Positions 33,939 through 44,330 of a stretch of 64,000 bases of DNA are shown one piece after another. The notes beneath the pieces were generated by a model. The model searched no databases. It was not told where the DNA came from and saw only the letters and a list, made by a program, of their open reading frames with translations. The position numbers and the translations under genes are program-made. This stretch comes from Silene conica (Eukaryota > Streptophyta > Magnoliopsida > Caryophyllales > Caryophyllaceae): contig CM055320.2 of NCBI GenBank assembly GCA_029255685.2, positions 39,619,927 to 39,683,926 on the forward strand, given 5' to 3'. Positions within the stretch are counted from its first letter, which is position 1, and the number at the start of each line of letters is the position of its first letter.

Positions 33939-34035
33939 CTACAATCACATAAATGAAAATATTAGTAGGAGAAGAAAAAACATCAAATAAACATATCAAG
34001 CATGAATTTAAATTGTACAACTATTATATACCAAA

Positions 34036-35974
34036 CTAATCATCATCCTCATCCTCTTCTAGATCTTCATCATCATCATCACCAACATCCTCATCCTCAT
34101 CCTCATTGTCATCATCATCACCAACATCGTCATCATCATGCACTCTCACTACTTCTTCAACTTCCTCCCATCCTTCTTCCAACTCAATATTCATAGTCTC
34201 ATTATCCTCCTCCTCTGCCAACTCATCATCATCTTCATCTTCATTATCATGAATGACTTCGTCTGTTGGAGACAAAATTGTCCCATTTGTTACTATTTCT
34301 TCTTGAAAAAAGGAGGTATCAATTTGTGATCGTGCCTTTGTCTTAATGACTGCCCACCATGCCTTACTATTTCTATCATTTGTCGTGCTTGGATAGGAAG
34401 CGAAATACACTTGTTGAGCCTGATGTGCAAGTATAAATGGATCATACTTAGGGTATGTTCGGGTACGATTCACTTCTACAAGCTTGTAACATTCATGTGT
34501 TCTCATTCCAGCCGGGGAATTATCCTTCCACTCAATCTTGAATAAGGTAGTCTTGTAAGCTCGATCACGACCATTGTAAGACATCTCAAAAATGTCCTCT
34601 ATAATACCATAGTATTCGTGGTCATCAACGGAAGAAATAGTAACACCATAATTGCATCTAGCCTTACCCTTACCATGGTCGAATGTGTGGAAATTAAATC
34701 CATTAACTGAATATCGGTTCCGCGTCTTAACCAAGCGTGAAGGACCGAAGGCTAAACTCCTTATCAAATCATCTTGGATATTGAACTCAAGCACATGGTT
34801 CAGAAACCATTTTGGGAATTTGTCTTCATGTTTATCCCAAACATCATCCCTACTTACATTAGGATGTTCCTTAATGAAATCATCCACAAACTTCGTTTCA
34901 TATGGCTCTAAGATCTCGCTATTTGATAGAACGTATAAGTGAGCACGATTGTATTCCTTATCATCCAAATATCTCGTTCCACCTTTAGAGGAACAACCTT
35001 CACCATCTTGAGTTTGAAAAAACTCGGGTATACTTGTATCAACTTCATCTGCTTCATCAAGATTCAAGTTTTTTGCTTTGGTTTCTATATGTTTTTCAAA
35101 GTAGAGAGAACAAAAATTTGCAATCTCTTCCGTTAAATAGGCATTGCATATAGAACCTTCAACCTTTGCTTTGTTTCCAATCTTTTTCTTCAAATGATTA
35201 AGAAACCTATATATAATTTATTACGTTGTTGTTAATTAAAGTTTGTAATATATTAGTTAATCTAAAATTTCAAAAATATGTAATACTCTTAGTATATTAC
35301 CTTTCAAATGGATACATCCATCTATATTGAACGGGTCCTCCAACTTTGGCTTCGTAGGGCAAATGGACCGGTAGATGCTCCATTGAGTTGAAAAATGAAG
35401 GGGGAAAGATCATCTCAAGCTTACATAATATTAGTGGTATTTGATCTTCAAGACGAATCATGTCATCAACACATATTGAGGACGAACATAAATCTCTAAA
35501 AAATTGACTAATCTCAACAATTGCATTCCATACCGTGGTTGGGAGGAGATGTTTCAAAGCAACGGGTAGTAGTCGCTCCATGAACACATGACAATCATGA
35601 CTTTTCATGCCTTGTAACCTGAGCCTCTTAAGATCAACACATCGACGAAAATCTGATGCATATCCATCGGGGAATTTCAGATTTCGTAACCACTCACACA
35701 ATACCTTCCTTTGTGGTTTGTCAAGAGTGTAAATGGCTTTTGGCTTGGACCCATCATTGCGAATATGTAATTTGGGACGATCACAAAACAACTTCAAGTC
35801 TTTTCTTGATCCAATAGTGTCACATGAATCGCCTTCGACATCCATGATCATGTCAATTAATTGCTCAAAAAAATTCTTTTCTATATGCATCACATCCAAG
35901 TTGTGTCTGATTAACATTGTTTTCCAATATGGAAGGTCCCAAAATATGCTTCTTTTAAACCAACCATTTTTCTT
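34036..35974 (-). CDS. CACTA TNP2-type transposase, C-terminal part
   Basis: Two exons (35974-35301 and 35206-34036) join with GT...AG ends over a 94-base intron to give 615 in-frame codons. The first exon begins KKNGWFKRSIFWDLPYWKT just after an AG and contains LDVMHIEKNFFEQLIDMIMD and the DUF4218 region (RLQGMKSHDCHVFMERLLPV). The second has GYRW-like continuation, HLYVLSNSEILEPYETKF and the DUF4216 region (YYGIIEDIFEMSYNG, LFKIEWKDNS). It ends in a long Asp/Glu run. The upstream Transposase_21 catalytic part is missing from the window, so this copy cannot encode a full transposase. Confidence 0.82.
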
Positions 35975-36353
35975 CTAAGGCCACACTAAGTTACAACCGT
36001 TTGCAAAAATTAAATACGTTATAGAAAGCATTCATAAGCATTCACAAGACGATAAATAAAATGCATCAACTAAAATTAAATTCATTCATGACATAATACT
36101 GTTATTATGTTTAACAATTTTTTACCAAACCACCTTATGAGATTAAAATTATGTGATTATACCGTTTTAATCACATTAATCTTAATAAATTATAATCCAT
36201 TATCTTAAACCGTTTTAAAATAATATGCATCATACGAGAGTGAACCGTTTCACAAAAGTTGATATACTATTTCCGTATATAGTACATTACTATTGGCCAA
36301 GGGAAAATAAAATAAGTTATTTTCGAAAAATAAAACGTCTGTAACAGAGACGA

Positions 36354-36718
36354 GGTCGACCGACCTCACCACGAGGTCGACCGGCCATCTGCCAGTCTAA
36401 ATAGACTTCCTGTAACAGCACCAAGGTCGACCGACCTATAAACTAGGTCGACCGACCGACCAAACGCAAAAAAACGAGTTTCTGGAAACGCAAATCGCTG
36501 CACTTTAAAACGAAAACATGTTTTTATCTTTGATTTGAAACGTGTAAATCAAAATTAAACAACAACAAAAGATTCACATATTGCTAAATATATCGATTAA
36601 TCAACAATATGTGAATAAGAATCGAAAACAAGATCGATTACTCACAAAAAGAACACTGCCGAAACAGAATACACACGCAGGAGTCAGTCGATCGACCGCA
36701 ACAGTGGGTCGATCGACC
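36354..36718 (+). repeat. Three paired-box modules in the leader of copia element E
   Basis: Boxes at 36354 and 36375 (spacer tcaccacga), 36425 and 36446 (spacer tataaacta), and 36686 and 36707 (spacer gcaacagtg; boxes AGTCGATCGACC and GGTCGATCGACC). All three keep the 12-9-12 spacing seen in the Athila-like elements, although E belongs to a different superfamily. Confidence 0.85.
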
Positions 36719-36795
36719 GACATAGCGAAAGACGTGATTTTTCAAATTATTAAAACCTTATAAAAAAACACAAATGTAAAAATTTCGTGGCCTTG

Positions 36796-36807
36796 GCTCT
36801 GATACCA
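36796..36807 (-). other. Primer binding site of element E
   Basis: The minus strand reads TGGTATCAGAGC two bases inside the LTR end, the initiator tRNA-Met type. Confidence 0.82.
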
Positions 36808-36809
36808 CT

Positions 36810-37810
36810 TGTAGGGAATATAACATGTATTCGCCCTAAACATGAAGGATTATAACGAAATTTACAATTGTGATTATAGTCATAAGATAATAAAAACAAC
36901 ATGAAAAGAGTACAACCTTAGGTTCTTGCGTGAATTGGCCTAAGAACAGGAATTAAAGTAAATTCCCTCCTATAACTTGCACCCAAGACTTAGTTTGAGA
37001 TGATGCCGCGTGTGCTAGAAATACCCTCCAATTGCCTTGCAATATGGTGAGAGCTTTTTGTGAGTTTTGATGTGAGATCTGGGTTATGGGAGAAGAATAC
37101 TCTCAAAACCCTAATTTTCCTTGAGATATAATTATCAGTAGAAAATAAGTAACCTGACAAAAGGAGAAGTCCTCTCCTTTTGTAACACTTGCCGGCCGAA
37201 TTCGGTCTTAGGTAGGAGTGGGCTTTCCATTCTTACCTTATTCCAATGCGTGATTCGACCCATTTTGCTAAAATATAATTCGCGGGTATTTATTATAAAT
37301 CGTATACATGTTATCAGATATTAATGTAGTCGATACATCAATAATGGTCTGACAAAAATACGATATTGTATAATTGGCCAAATTAATATAACTGTTTATA
37401 TTAATACGCGAATTCAATATTTAATTAAATATAACCGTTTATATTTAATTTTACGAATTAATCATGTAATCCGTATTAGCTAAAATTATTTAATCTGTAT
37501 TAAATAATAATCCCAACATCTCATTGACTAATTTAATAGTCAATACCTCTGACTAACTGTTTAGTCTTATCCGGCATAAATGTGACTGTATTTTCATACC
37601 TTCACATCTCTCGAACGTGTCTATAGGTGTGACGTATAGGGACTAGTTGATCACCGCCATCCGTATGACAATAACGTCAAACTTATCTAGCAAACCAACC
37701 GTTATTGATAAATGTGGATCAACTGATAATAATACTGAAGTATGCCCTTGTGATCCTTTAAGAGATTTAGTAAGTCATTGTTCTAACTGTCAAGGACACC
37801 AGCCCCAACA
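36810..37810 (-). repeat. LTR of copia element E
   Basis: 1,001 bp, minus strand TGTTGGGGCTGG to TTCCCTACA. The ends form an imperfect inverted repeat (TGTTGGG / TGTAGGG). No second copy is present in the window. Confidence 0.75.
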
Positions 37811-37910
37811 ATCTCCCACTTGTCCGTACAAGTGTATGTCCAATGACGTTATCGCACTACATGTGGAGGACACAAGCTCCAACAGACCGTGGCTTTTTAT
37901 GGTTCGTTTT

Positions 37911-40085
37911 CAAGACTAAGGTTGTTGTTGGTGTTTCTAGTTGTAGGCTTGGTCGAATGGAGTAGCTAGGAGTAGATTCATGGTGGTTTGTGAAGCTAAA
38001 AGGTAACCTTGATAAAGAAAGCTCGTTTTCTATCATAAACTTGATATATTATGGGTTTTGATTGTAGGAACATGTTTAGGATGATTTTATGTGTGTGGTG
38101 TGTAGATTGTTAGCTGTAAATTAGTCAAGAGCATGTGAGGTTTTTGTGATTTATGTAACCTCACAGGTTGAATACTAATTTTAGGTTCAATATAGTGAAT
38201 ATGTTTAGTATTTTGATGTTTTGATGAATATGTATAAGTGAATGGGTTTAATTCATGAAATTGGTTATAAGATGGAGTATTAATGTTTGTATATGATGTA
38301 CACTGTGAATTTAATGCTTTGATTTGGAGTATAGAAGTAAGCAAATGAATTTTGGTTGAGTTTTGAATGTCGATATAGGGAAATCGCGTATCAGAGACTC
38401 CCAGCCGGTCAGTCAATCGGCGGTCGACCTACCGGCTGAGAGCCCGGTATGTTGAAAAGTGAATAGGCTGAGAAGGGGTCCTCAGTCGATTGACCGGCAG
38501 CCGGCCAACCAGCTGAGAGCCCTGTTATGTGTGATTTTGAAGCTGACAACTGAGGTGAGGTTGTCAGCCGGTGAGCCGGCTAAGAACCCCTCCTCCTTTT
38601 ATTTTCTGAGTTTTTCAAAGGTTGGGTGGGACTCCCAGCCGGTTGCCCGGCAGCCGGTAGGCTAAGACCTGCTAAGAGCCCCTGCCCGTTTTTTAAAGAT
38701 GCATAGAATATGATCGGTTGATCGGATTTTAGTGTTTCCTTTTCCATACTTGTATGTTTACAAAGTGTTATAAGGCAGTTAGTGAACTAAATTAGAGGAT
38801 GTATATGTCTTGTGATGATGCGTATTGAAACATACGTTGAGTTTTCGCCTCTGAGTTTAATACGTGAGTAATGTGTCGCATATTGGGACATGCGTTGAGA
38901 TGTCGCCTCTGAGTCCAATATGTAAATGGATGTCGTGTCTGAGACATGCGTTGAGTTTTCGCCTCTGAGTTCAGATGCGTTTGAGGTGCCCGTATTAGGA
39001 CATGCCTTAAGCTGGCCTTTGAGTCTGATAGGAAGAGCATTTATACATTGGGGTACCTAAGGTCATTGACGCCATGCCTGATGTATGATTGTTTGGATGC
39101 TAGAACATGCGTTGAGATGTCGCCTCTGAATCTAGTGTCTTGCTGTGTAGTAAAGGAGTATGCATTGAGATGTCGTCTTTGAGTCCTTTACTTGTTGAGT
39201 GTTTGGTATTAGGACGTGTGTTGAGTTTTCACCTCTGAGCCTTTTACTTGCTGATTATTTGGTAAAGGAGTATGCGTTGAGATGTCGCCTCTGAGTCCTT
39301 TACTTATTGAGTGTTTGGTATTAGAACATGTGTTGAGATTTCACTTCTGAGCCTTCTAGTTGATGATTGTTTGGTTTAGGACATGTGTTGAGTTTTCACC
39401 TCTGAGCCTTTACTTGTTGAATATTTAGTATTAGGACATGTGTTAAGTTTTCACCTCTGAGTCTTCTACTTGAGTTATTATGATATGGTTATGTCTTAAG
39501 ATTTGACCTCTGAACCAGTCATTGAGTATGAGGAGATTTGCATGCTTGTAAATATGACTATCTTGAGTAAAATAAGAAGATGAGATTATGATGAATGAAG
39601 TAAGATGTTAAGTATGCTTATGGTGGATTATGCTCAGTAACATGCTTCACATGATGTTGTTTATGTCGGAGCATGTATGGATGTTTATATGATTACTTGT
39701 TATGTGTTTATTGATCATAAACGGCCGGGAGAACCTCTAGTTGCTCTTTGCTGACTGTGGCGTACATGTTTTCATCTATGTAGGTTGGTGCTGTCTGCAA
39801 AGGTATTCTTATGAGAGCTAGCGAGCGATGCTATGGCATTGACATGACATACCTTATATCGATTAGCTAGTTTTATTTATTTATTATTTGATATTCGTGG
39901 GATGCACCATCCCCGTTTGGCTTAATGTATCCTAACTTAAATAACTAATTTAGTTAAATTTCCGCACTTAGTTTTATTTAAAATCGCCTCGCATATTGTT
40001 TTTATTTCATTTAAAAAAGTTTAAATTCCGCACATTTTTCCGCATGCTGCTTATTTATTATTCTGCATTCGTGAGGGATTTTACA
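37911..40085. repeat. LTR-like repetitive region, family unknown
   Basis: About 2.2 kb without a gene. It has four copies of a CCGGCT/AGCCGG-rich motif (38397-38682), a degenerate tandem array (38815-39530), and a right end reading GGGATTTTACA (40085) that looks like the terminus of a Ty3/gypsy LTR. I could not find a matching left terminus, primer site or coding sequence, so this is a guess from style. Confidence 0.4.
38815..39530 (+). repeat. Degenerate tandem array, about 12 units of 50-60 bp
   Basis: Each unit contains GACATGCGTTGAG followed by (A/T)TGTCGCCTCTGAGT or a close variant. Units drift in length and sequence, and later ones replace CGCCTCTGAG with CACCTCTGAG. No frame is conserved between units. 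Confidence 0.8.
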
Positions 40086-40445
40086 TAATGGATTAGAAAA
40101 AAAATCAAAAGTACACCTTGTGCTTGGGTCAAGATCTTAATCAAGGGGATAGCTTGAAAAATAGGCATAAACAACTTCAAACTAAACAAGAAGAATTAGA
40201 ACTACGACTTATTTGTGACAAGCAAAAGTAGGTATAGAAGAACTAATCATGCAAACACATGAATTCAAGGCTTAGCTTTGTTCCAGTAATCCAGTTTCCC
40301 ACCAACGGCACCAAACCTATTTGTACAGAATAGTGCTTATACATCTAATTATTTTTGTATTCAGGTGACTAAGTATTTGCATAAAATAGTGCTCATACAA
40401 CTTTATTATTTTGCCAATTATGAATATAAATGTTACACAAATTAT
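40086..40445. other. Unassigned intergenic sequence
   Basis: I see no gene, terminal repeat or tandem structure here. Confidence 0.4.
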
Positions 40446-40611
40446 CATTTGTGACGGCAGTATCCATCACAAACTTGTGACGGATACATTTTCTCTCACA
40501 AAATACGCATGAGAGGTGAGTGGAAAAGCACATGGAGGATGTCCCACTTTGTCCCCTCTCCCTTTTGTGAGAGGTCACAAGCTTGTGACGGGATTAGCCC
40601 GTCACAAACAA
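40446..40611. mobile_element. MITE with TTTGTGACGG terminal repeats
   Basis: About 165 bp. The left end carries TTTGTGACGGCAGTATCC and the right end its inverted form (GGGATTAGCCCGTCACAAA); each end is also a small hairpin around TTGTGACGG. A related copy is at 58480-58645 and a half copy at about 56462-56500. No coding capacity. Confidence 0.65.
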
Positions 40612-40795
40612 GACCTGCTGTAAATGTTAAAGTTAACAACATATTACACTCGTGCAAAATTCCAGAGTTACACACTAGTCTAACGTTCAAGAACGGTCTT
40701 ACAGAATTACAGGAGGGTGGTACGAATATCTCTCGTTCACATTTACTTCCTCTCCAAGCTAACAATCAATATTAATTTGTATATAATTTCTTTAG

Positions 40796-40926
40796 GTCTG
40801 CCGAGGGTTCTGCTTCCTTTGGTGACTAGGGCAACGTCGAACCCACAGGTGAGTTACGTTTTGGGGCCAATGAACTCTACAAGCCGAAGCCAGGTCGTTA
40901 AAGAAGACCATATCATGAGCCGCTGA
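40796..40926 (+). CDS. Possible terminal exon of an unidentified host gene
   Basis: After an acceptor-like TTTCTTTAG (ending 40795), an open frame reads LPRVLLPLVTRATSNPQ, VSYVLGPMNSTSRSQ and VKEDHIMSR, then stop. I do not recognise the protein. The last codon CGC is exactly where TRG inserted: its LTR begins TGA, which supplies the stop. Across the insertion the original sequence would have read CGC TAA, also a stop. A good donor (CAGGTGAGT) at 40848 would instead make this a 53-base internal exon. No upstream exons could be traced through the repeats, so the exon is uncertain. Confidence 0.3.
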
Positions 40927-42019
40927 TCCGATTATGGATAGGGCATTCATTCGTCATTTTAAAACAAGATCGAAGGGGCAATTTTTATTAAGTATAACTA
41001 TAATATGGTTAGTATTTTGCCTATTAAAGATTCATTGGTTCTTGAGACCTTGGGCTAATACAAGAAAATCAAGAAACAAGTCAAGTCCAAGGGAAGGAGT
41101 GCATAGGGAGGCTCGGACCATGATCCGAGGGTGGCACGGACACGGCCTGATCACGGCCAGGAGGTTGTTCGGGCACGGAGGTGCTTATGCTCGGTCATCA
41201 TTAAGGATGGCTCGGCCATCTTGGTTTCCTAACAAGATTTGGAGTATATTTAATTTCTTTGTTATTTTTATTAAGTTAGTTATTAAAGTTTGTTATTTAG
41301 TTTGTTAGGATAATTACTAGTTTGTTACAAGTTGTTACAAATTAGCTATTATCTTATTAGTTTATTTATCCTAGGGTTATTAGGGTTAGTTATTTAATTC
41401 ATTTAATTCTTAGGATAGAGTTTAAGATTTAATAAGGATTATATTTAATCCATTTAGATATAGTTTAGAACTTCTAATCTCACATAGAGATAGGAGTCGT
41501 AGGAGGCGTGTGCTTCGTGTGCTTGGACGTGTGACTCTACTATAAATAGAGCACATCGTCTTTCTTGTTTTTCAGTTAATCATTCAAGCAAATAAAATTT
41601 ACAAGTTTTCTTTTAAGGCATTCTTAAGGAAATCTCAAGGACTCATCGAGTGTTGATCCGAACCGTTAGTATTTGTCGCGTTTCAAATATTAGCACGAAT
41701 TACAAACTATAGGTCTAGGGCGTAATTCACCATTGGGTGTCCTATAGGTCTAGGGCAAACAAATATCCTTCTACCTTGGGGATTCACCTCAAGACCGTCA
41801 CAACTACCATAAACAACCACCAAGATCACCACCACCGACGGCCATCATCACCACCATCGACATCATCATCACCGTCCATCTCATCATCCATCATCATTGT
41901 TCCAAGATTCATCCAAGATTGTTCTTTATTTGTCCTATTTTATTAATTCATTCAAGATTGTTTCCAAGATTTACAAGAAGGCTTCCGCGGACGAGTTCTT
42001 TGATCAAGAATTCGTATCA
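40924..42019 (+). repeat. 5' LTR of TRG
   Basis: TGATCCGATTATGG to GAATTCGTATCA. The TATA box (TATAAATAG) is at 41541-41549 and the transcript should start about 30 bases later. A CCACCA/CATCATC-rich stretch (41800-41900) precedes the 3' end. Confidence 0.92.
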
Positions 42020-42023
42020 TAAG

Positions 42024-42035
42024 TGGTATCAGAGC
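42024..42035 (+). other. Primer binding site of TRG
   Basis: TGGTATCAGAGC, initiator tRNA-Met type, four bases after the LTR end. Confidence 0.88.
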
Positions 42036-42083
42036 TTCGGCTCTTGAATTCTTTATCTTTCAAGAAGATCCATTCGGGGCATC

Positions 42084-44330
42084 ATGAATCTTGAAGATCC
42101 AAGATTCTTGGAGAGTTTAAAGAAGGCATTGGAACATGTCGTTAGCAACGATAATAGATGGCAACCAAGGAGAGAGCCAGTGCGTGCGGCCGACGAGTTC
42201 AAGGTCACGGAGTTACCCGAGTTCGAAGGTGGTACGGATCCAGAGGACTATCTCGAATGGGAGCGCAAGATGGATCGCATGTTCGAGTTTAAAGAGTTAG
42301 ATGATCGTAAGATGTGTAAGTACGCAATCCTAAGATTAAGCAAGGGCGCATCTTTATGGTTTGACAGTCTAAAGGCTCAAAGGGCTAGAGCCGGAAAGGA
42401 GAAAATCTGTTCTTGGGATGGTTTAAAGAAGAGATTACGAAAAAGGTATGTACCCACAACTTATTATAAGCTTGCTTTATATCGCAAGATTTCTAATCTT
42501 ATTCAAGGCAAGATGTCGGTGAGTGAGTATATAGAGGAATTTGAAAATCTTACTTTAATGGGGGAGGTAGAAGAGAATCAAGAACAAAAGATGGCAAGGT
42601 TCTTGCGAGGGTTAAACAAAAATATTGCTAATCCTGTAGAACTTCAAATCTATTCCGATTTTGATACTCTCACAAGTTTGTGTTTACGAGTTGAGGCACA
42701 AAGTAAGAACAGATTTGGAGGAAGTGGCATGTATAGCCGTACGTTTGAGGGCGAAGGAGAGGCGGCAAGATCTAACCCTAGTTCGGGGATGGCGAGTGGC
42801 GCGGCTAAAGCAAGTGCGAGTGGGGTGGTTCAAACTAAAGCTACTCCTACTCCAACACCAAACGAGGTAAGCCTTTCTAAAGTCAGGTGCTTTAAGTGTC
42901 AAGGGTTTGGGCACTTCAAGAATGCTTGCCCTAATAAAAGGGTAGTCACGATGAGGGAGGCATTAAAGTGCTTAAACTTAGTAGGAGAGGAGGAGCAATC
43001 TGAGGAGGAGGACGAGGTGTTGGGAGGCTTCGGGGAGCGTGAGGAGGACGGCCAGGGCGAACAATTCGAGGCGCCTAATGCAAACACTTTGGTGCTTAGA
43101 TCTTTACAAGCACAATCTATTCCTATAATTACCGAACAACGAGATCACATCTTTCACACCAAGTGTCTAGTAAAAGATAAGTGGTGTAACATGATCATCG
43201 ATGGAGGTAGTTGTACTAATGTGGCCTCGGAGGAGATGGTATCTAAATTGGCCTTAACCACAATCAAACACCCAAAACCATATGCTTTACATTGGTTAGG
43301 AGATGCCAACAAGGTTAGGGTTACAAAACAGGTCAAGGTGAACTTAGCCATGGGTTCATACCAGGATGAGGTGCTATGTGATGTAGTACCTATGGATGCG
43401 TGTCACATTCTTCTAGGGCGTCCTTGGCAATTCGATAGGGATGTTCTACATAGGGGGAGGGTGAACGAGTATGAATTAATGGATAAGGGGAAAAAGATTA
43501 TCCTAAAGCCTATGAGTCCCAAAGATGTAGGGTTGATGAGAGCCAATTCGGGGAAGAACACTAACTTAGCCAACTCCGTTTTTGCTATTGCTAGAGAGGA
43601 TGAGGAGGTTGAAGAGGTGTTAGGGGCTGATTTAGGGATAGAAGAAGCCAAGGAGATGGTGTTGGGCACGGCGGATCTAAGGGTGTCGTGGAGTGATCGG
43701 AGTTTAGAGGTGACGCGTGGGTTTAAACGTATGGAGGAAGTATTCCGGAGGGTAGCCTTAGAGCGTGGGGTTAGGGAAGCAAGGAACGGGATTGTTGGTC
43801 CTACACGGCTAGGGTTGGGGCTGGAACATTCAAGGGACAAGCATGATCCCGAGTCTAAGGAGGAAGAAAGCATGGTTCAAGATCAACGGTCTTTCAATTT
43901 TGGTTCACAAGAATTGAGGTCAATTCTCTTCCAAGGGGGAGGGGATGATCCGATTATGGATAGGGCATTCATTCGTCATTTTAAAACAAGATCGAAGGGG
44001 CAATTTTTATTAAGTATAACTATAATATGGTTAGTATTTTGCCTATTAAAGATTCATTGGTTCTTGAGACCTTGGGCTAATACAAGAAAATCAAGAAACA
44101 AGTCAAGTCCAAGGGAAGGAGTGCATAGGGAGGCTCGGACCATGATCCGAGGGTGGCACGGACACGGCCTGATCACGGCCAGGAGGTTGTTCGGGCACGG
44201 AGGTGCTTATGCTCGGTCATCATTAAGGATGGCTCGGCCATCTTGGTTTCCTAACAAGATTTGGAGTATATTTAATTTCTTTGTTATTTTTATTAAGTTA
44301 GTTATTAAAGTTTGTTATTTAGTTTGTTAG
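42084..44330 (+). CDS. Gag-protease protein of TRG, reading into its own 3' LTR
   Basis: 748 uninterrupted codons. The retrotransposon Gag domain covers about residues 40-215 (FEGGTDPEDYLEWERKMDRM, LRLSKGASLWFDSL, RYVPTTYYKLALYRKISNL). A zinc knuckle CFKCQGFGHFKNAC lies near 269. A protease-like domain follows, with MIIDGGSCTNVASEEMVSKL near 370 and CHILLGRPWQFDRDV. RT is absent. About residues 610-622 (LRSILFQGGGDDP) resemble the last residues of a gypsy pol polyprotein (compare LRTIPFKGGGDDP in F). The last 128 codons are 3' LTR sequence and include a hydrophobic run. The start gives the usual Gag N-terminus and lies ~50 bases from the primer site. Confidence 0.9.
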   Translation: MNLEDPRFLESLKKALEHVVSNDNRWQPRREPVRAADEFKVTELPEFEGGTDPEDYLEWERKMDRMFEFKELDDRKMCKYAILRLSKGASLWFDSLKAQRARAGKEKICSWDGLKKRLRKRYVPTTYYKLALYRKISNLIQGKMSVSEYIEEFENLTLMGEVEENQEQKMARFLRGLNKNIANPVELQIYSDFDTLTSLCLRVEAQSKNRFGGSGMYSRTFEGEGEAARSNPSSGMASGAAKASASGVVQTKATPTPTPNEVSLSKVRCFKCQGFGHFKNACPNKRVVTMREALKCLNLVGEEEQSEEEDEVLGGFGEREEDGQGEQFEAPNANTLVLRSLQAQSIPIITEQRDHIFHTKCLVKDKWCNMIIDGGSCTNVASEEMVSKLALTTIKHPKPYALHWLGDANKVRVTKQVKVNLAMGSYQDEVLCDVVPMDACHILLGRPWQFDRDVLHRGRVNEYELMDKGKKIILKPMSPKDVGLMRANSGKNTNLANSVFAIAREDEEVEEVLGADLGIEEAKEMVLGTADLRVSWSDRSLEVTRGFKRMEEVFRRVALERGVREARNGIVGPTRLGLGLEHSRDKHDPESKEEESMVQDQRSFNFGSQELRSILFQGGGDDPIMDRAFIRHFKTRSKGQFLLSITIIWLVFCLLKIHWFLRPWANTRKSRNKSSPREGVHREARTMIRGWHGHGLITARRLFGHGGAYARSSLRMARPSWFPNKIWSIFNFFVIFIKLVIKVCYLVC
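43931..43945 (+). other. Polypurine tract of TRG
   Basis: AAGGGGGAGGGGA directly before the 3' LTR. It overlaps the gag frame, where it encodes part of FQGGGDD. Confidence 0.85.

Larger units (their letters stand above)
31748..35974 (-). mobile_element. CACTA (En/Spm-type) DNA transposon, 3' half
   Basis: It begins on the + strand with CACTACAAGAATAACTTG, the CACTA terminal inverted repeat, followed by subterminal repeats. Two genes lie on the minus strand in the usual CACTA arrangement: a TNP2-type transposase upstream and a second gene with Transposase_24 (Ptta/En/Spm) character nearer this end. The other terminus is absent: TNP2 is cut at an intron boundary at 35974 and copia-derived sequence E follows. 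The 3 bp target duplication cannot be tested. Confidence 0.82.
35975..37910 (-). mobile_element. Copia element E fragment: internal end, LTR, primer site and leader
   Basis: On the minus strand the order is a short 3' internal segment with a polypurine tract (AAGTGGGAGAT, about 37811-37821), a 1.0 kb LTR (37810-36810), a tRNA-Met primer site (36807-36796), and about 820 bases of leader down to the TNP2 break. No gag or pol remains. An LTR with a polypurine tract on one side and a primer site on the other fits an internal LTR of a tandem copy. The leader holds three paired-box modules. Edges at 35975 and about 37910 are approximate. Confidence 0.62.

Noticed and set aside
34002-34196. His/Pro-rich frame on the + strand
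   Set aside because: It is the antisense of the Asp/Glu-rich C-terminus of the CACTA transposase.
18441-36718. Reading the paired boxes as a loxP/FRT-like recombinase site
   Set aside because: The arm and spacer lengths are similar to tyrosine recombinase sites, but the spacers vary freely, the boxes are often direct rather than inverted repeats, and no recombinase gene is in the window. Kept only as one possible explanation.
37647-37919. A 90-codon + strand frame across the end of LTR E
   Set aside because: It spans the LTR boundary and polypurine tract on the strand opposite to the element, with no protein resemblance.
42349-43873. Several minus-strand frames of 60-156 codons within TRG
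   Set aside because: They are antisense shadows of the intact gag-protease frame and have no family resemblance.
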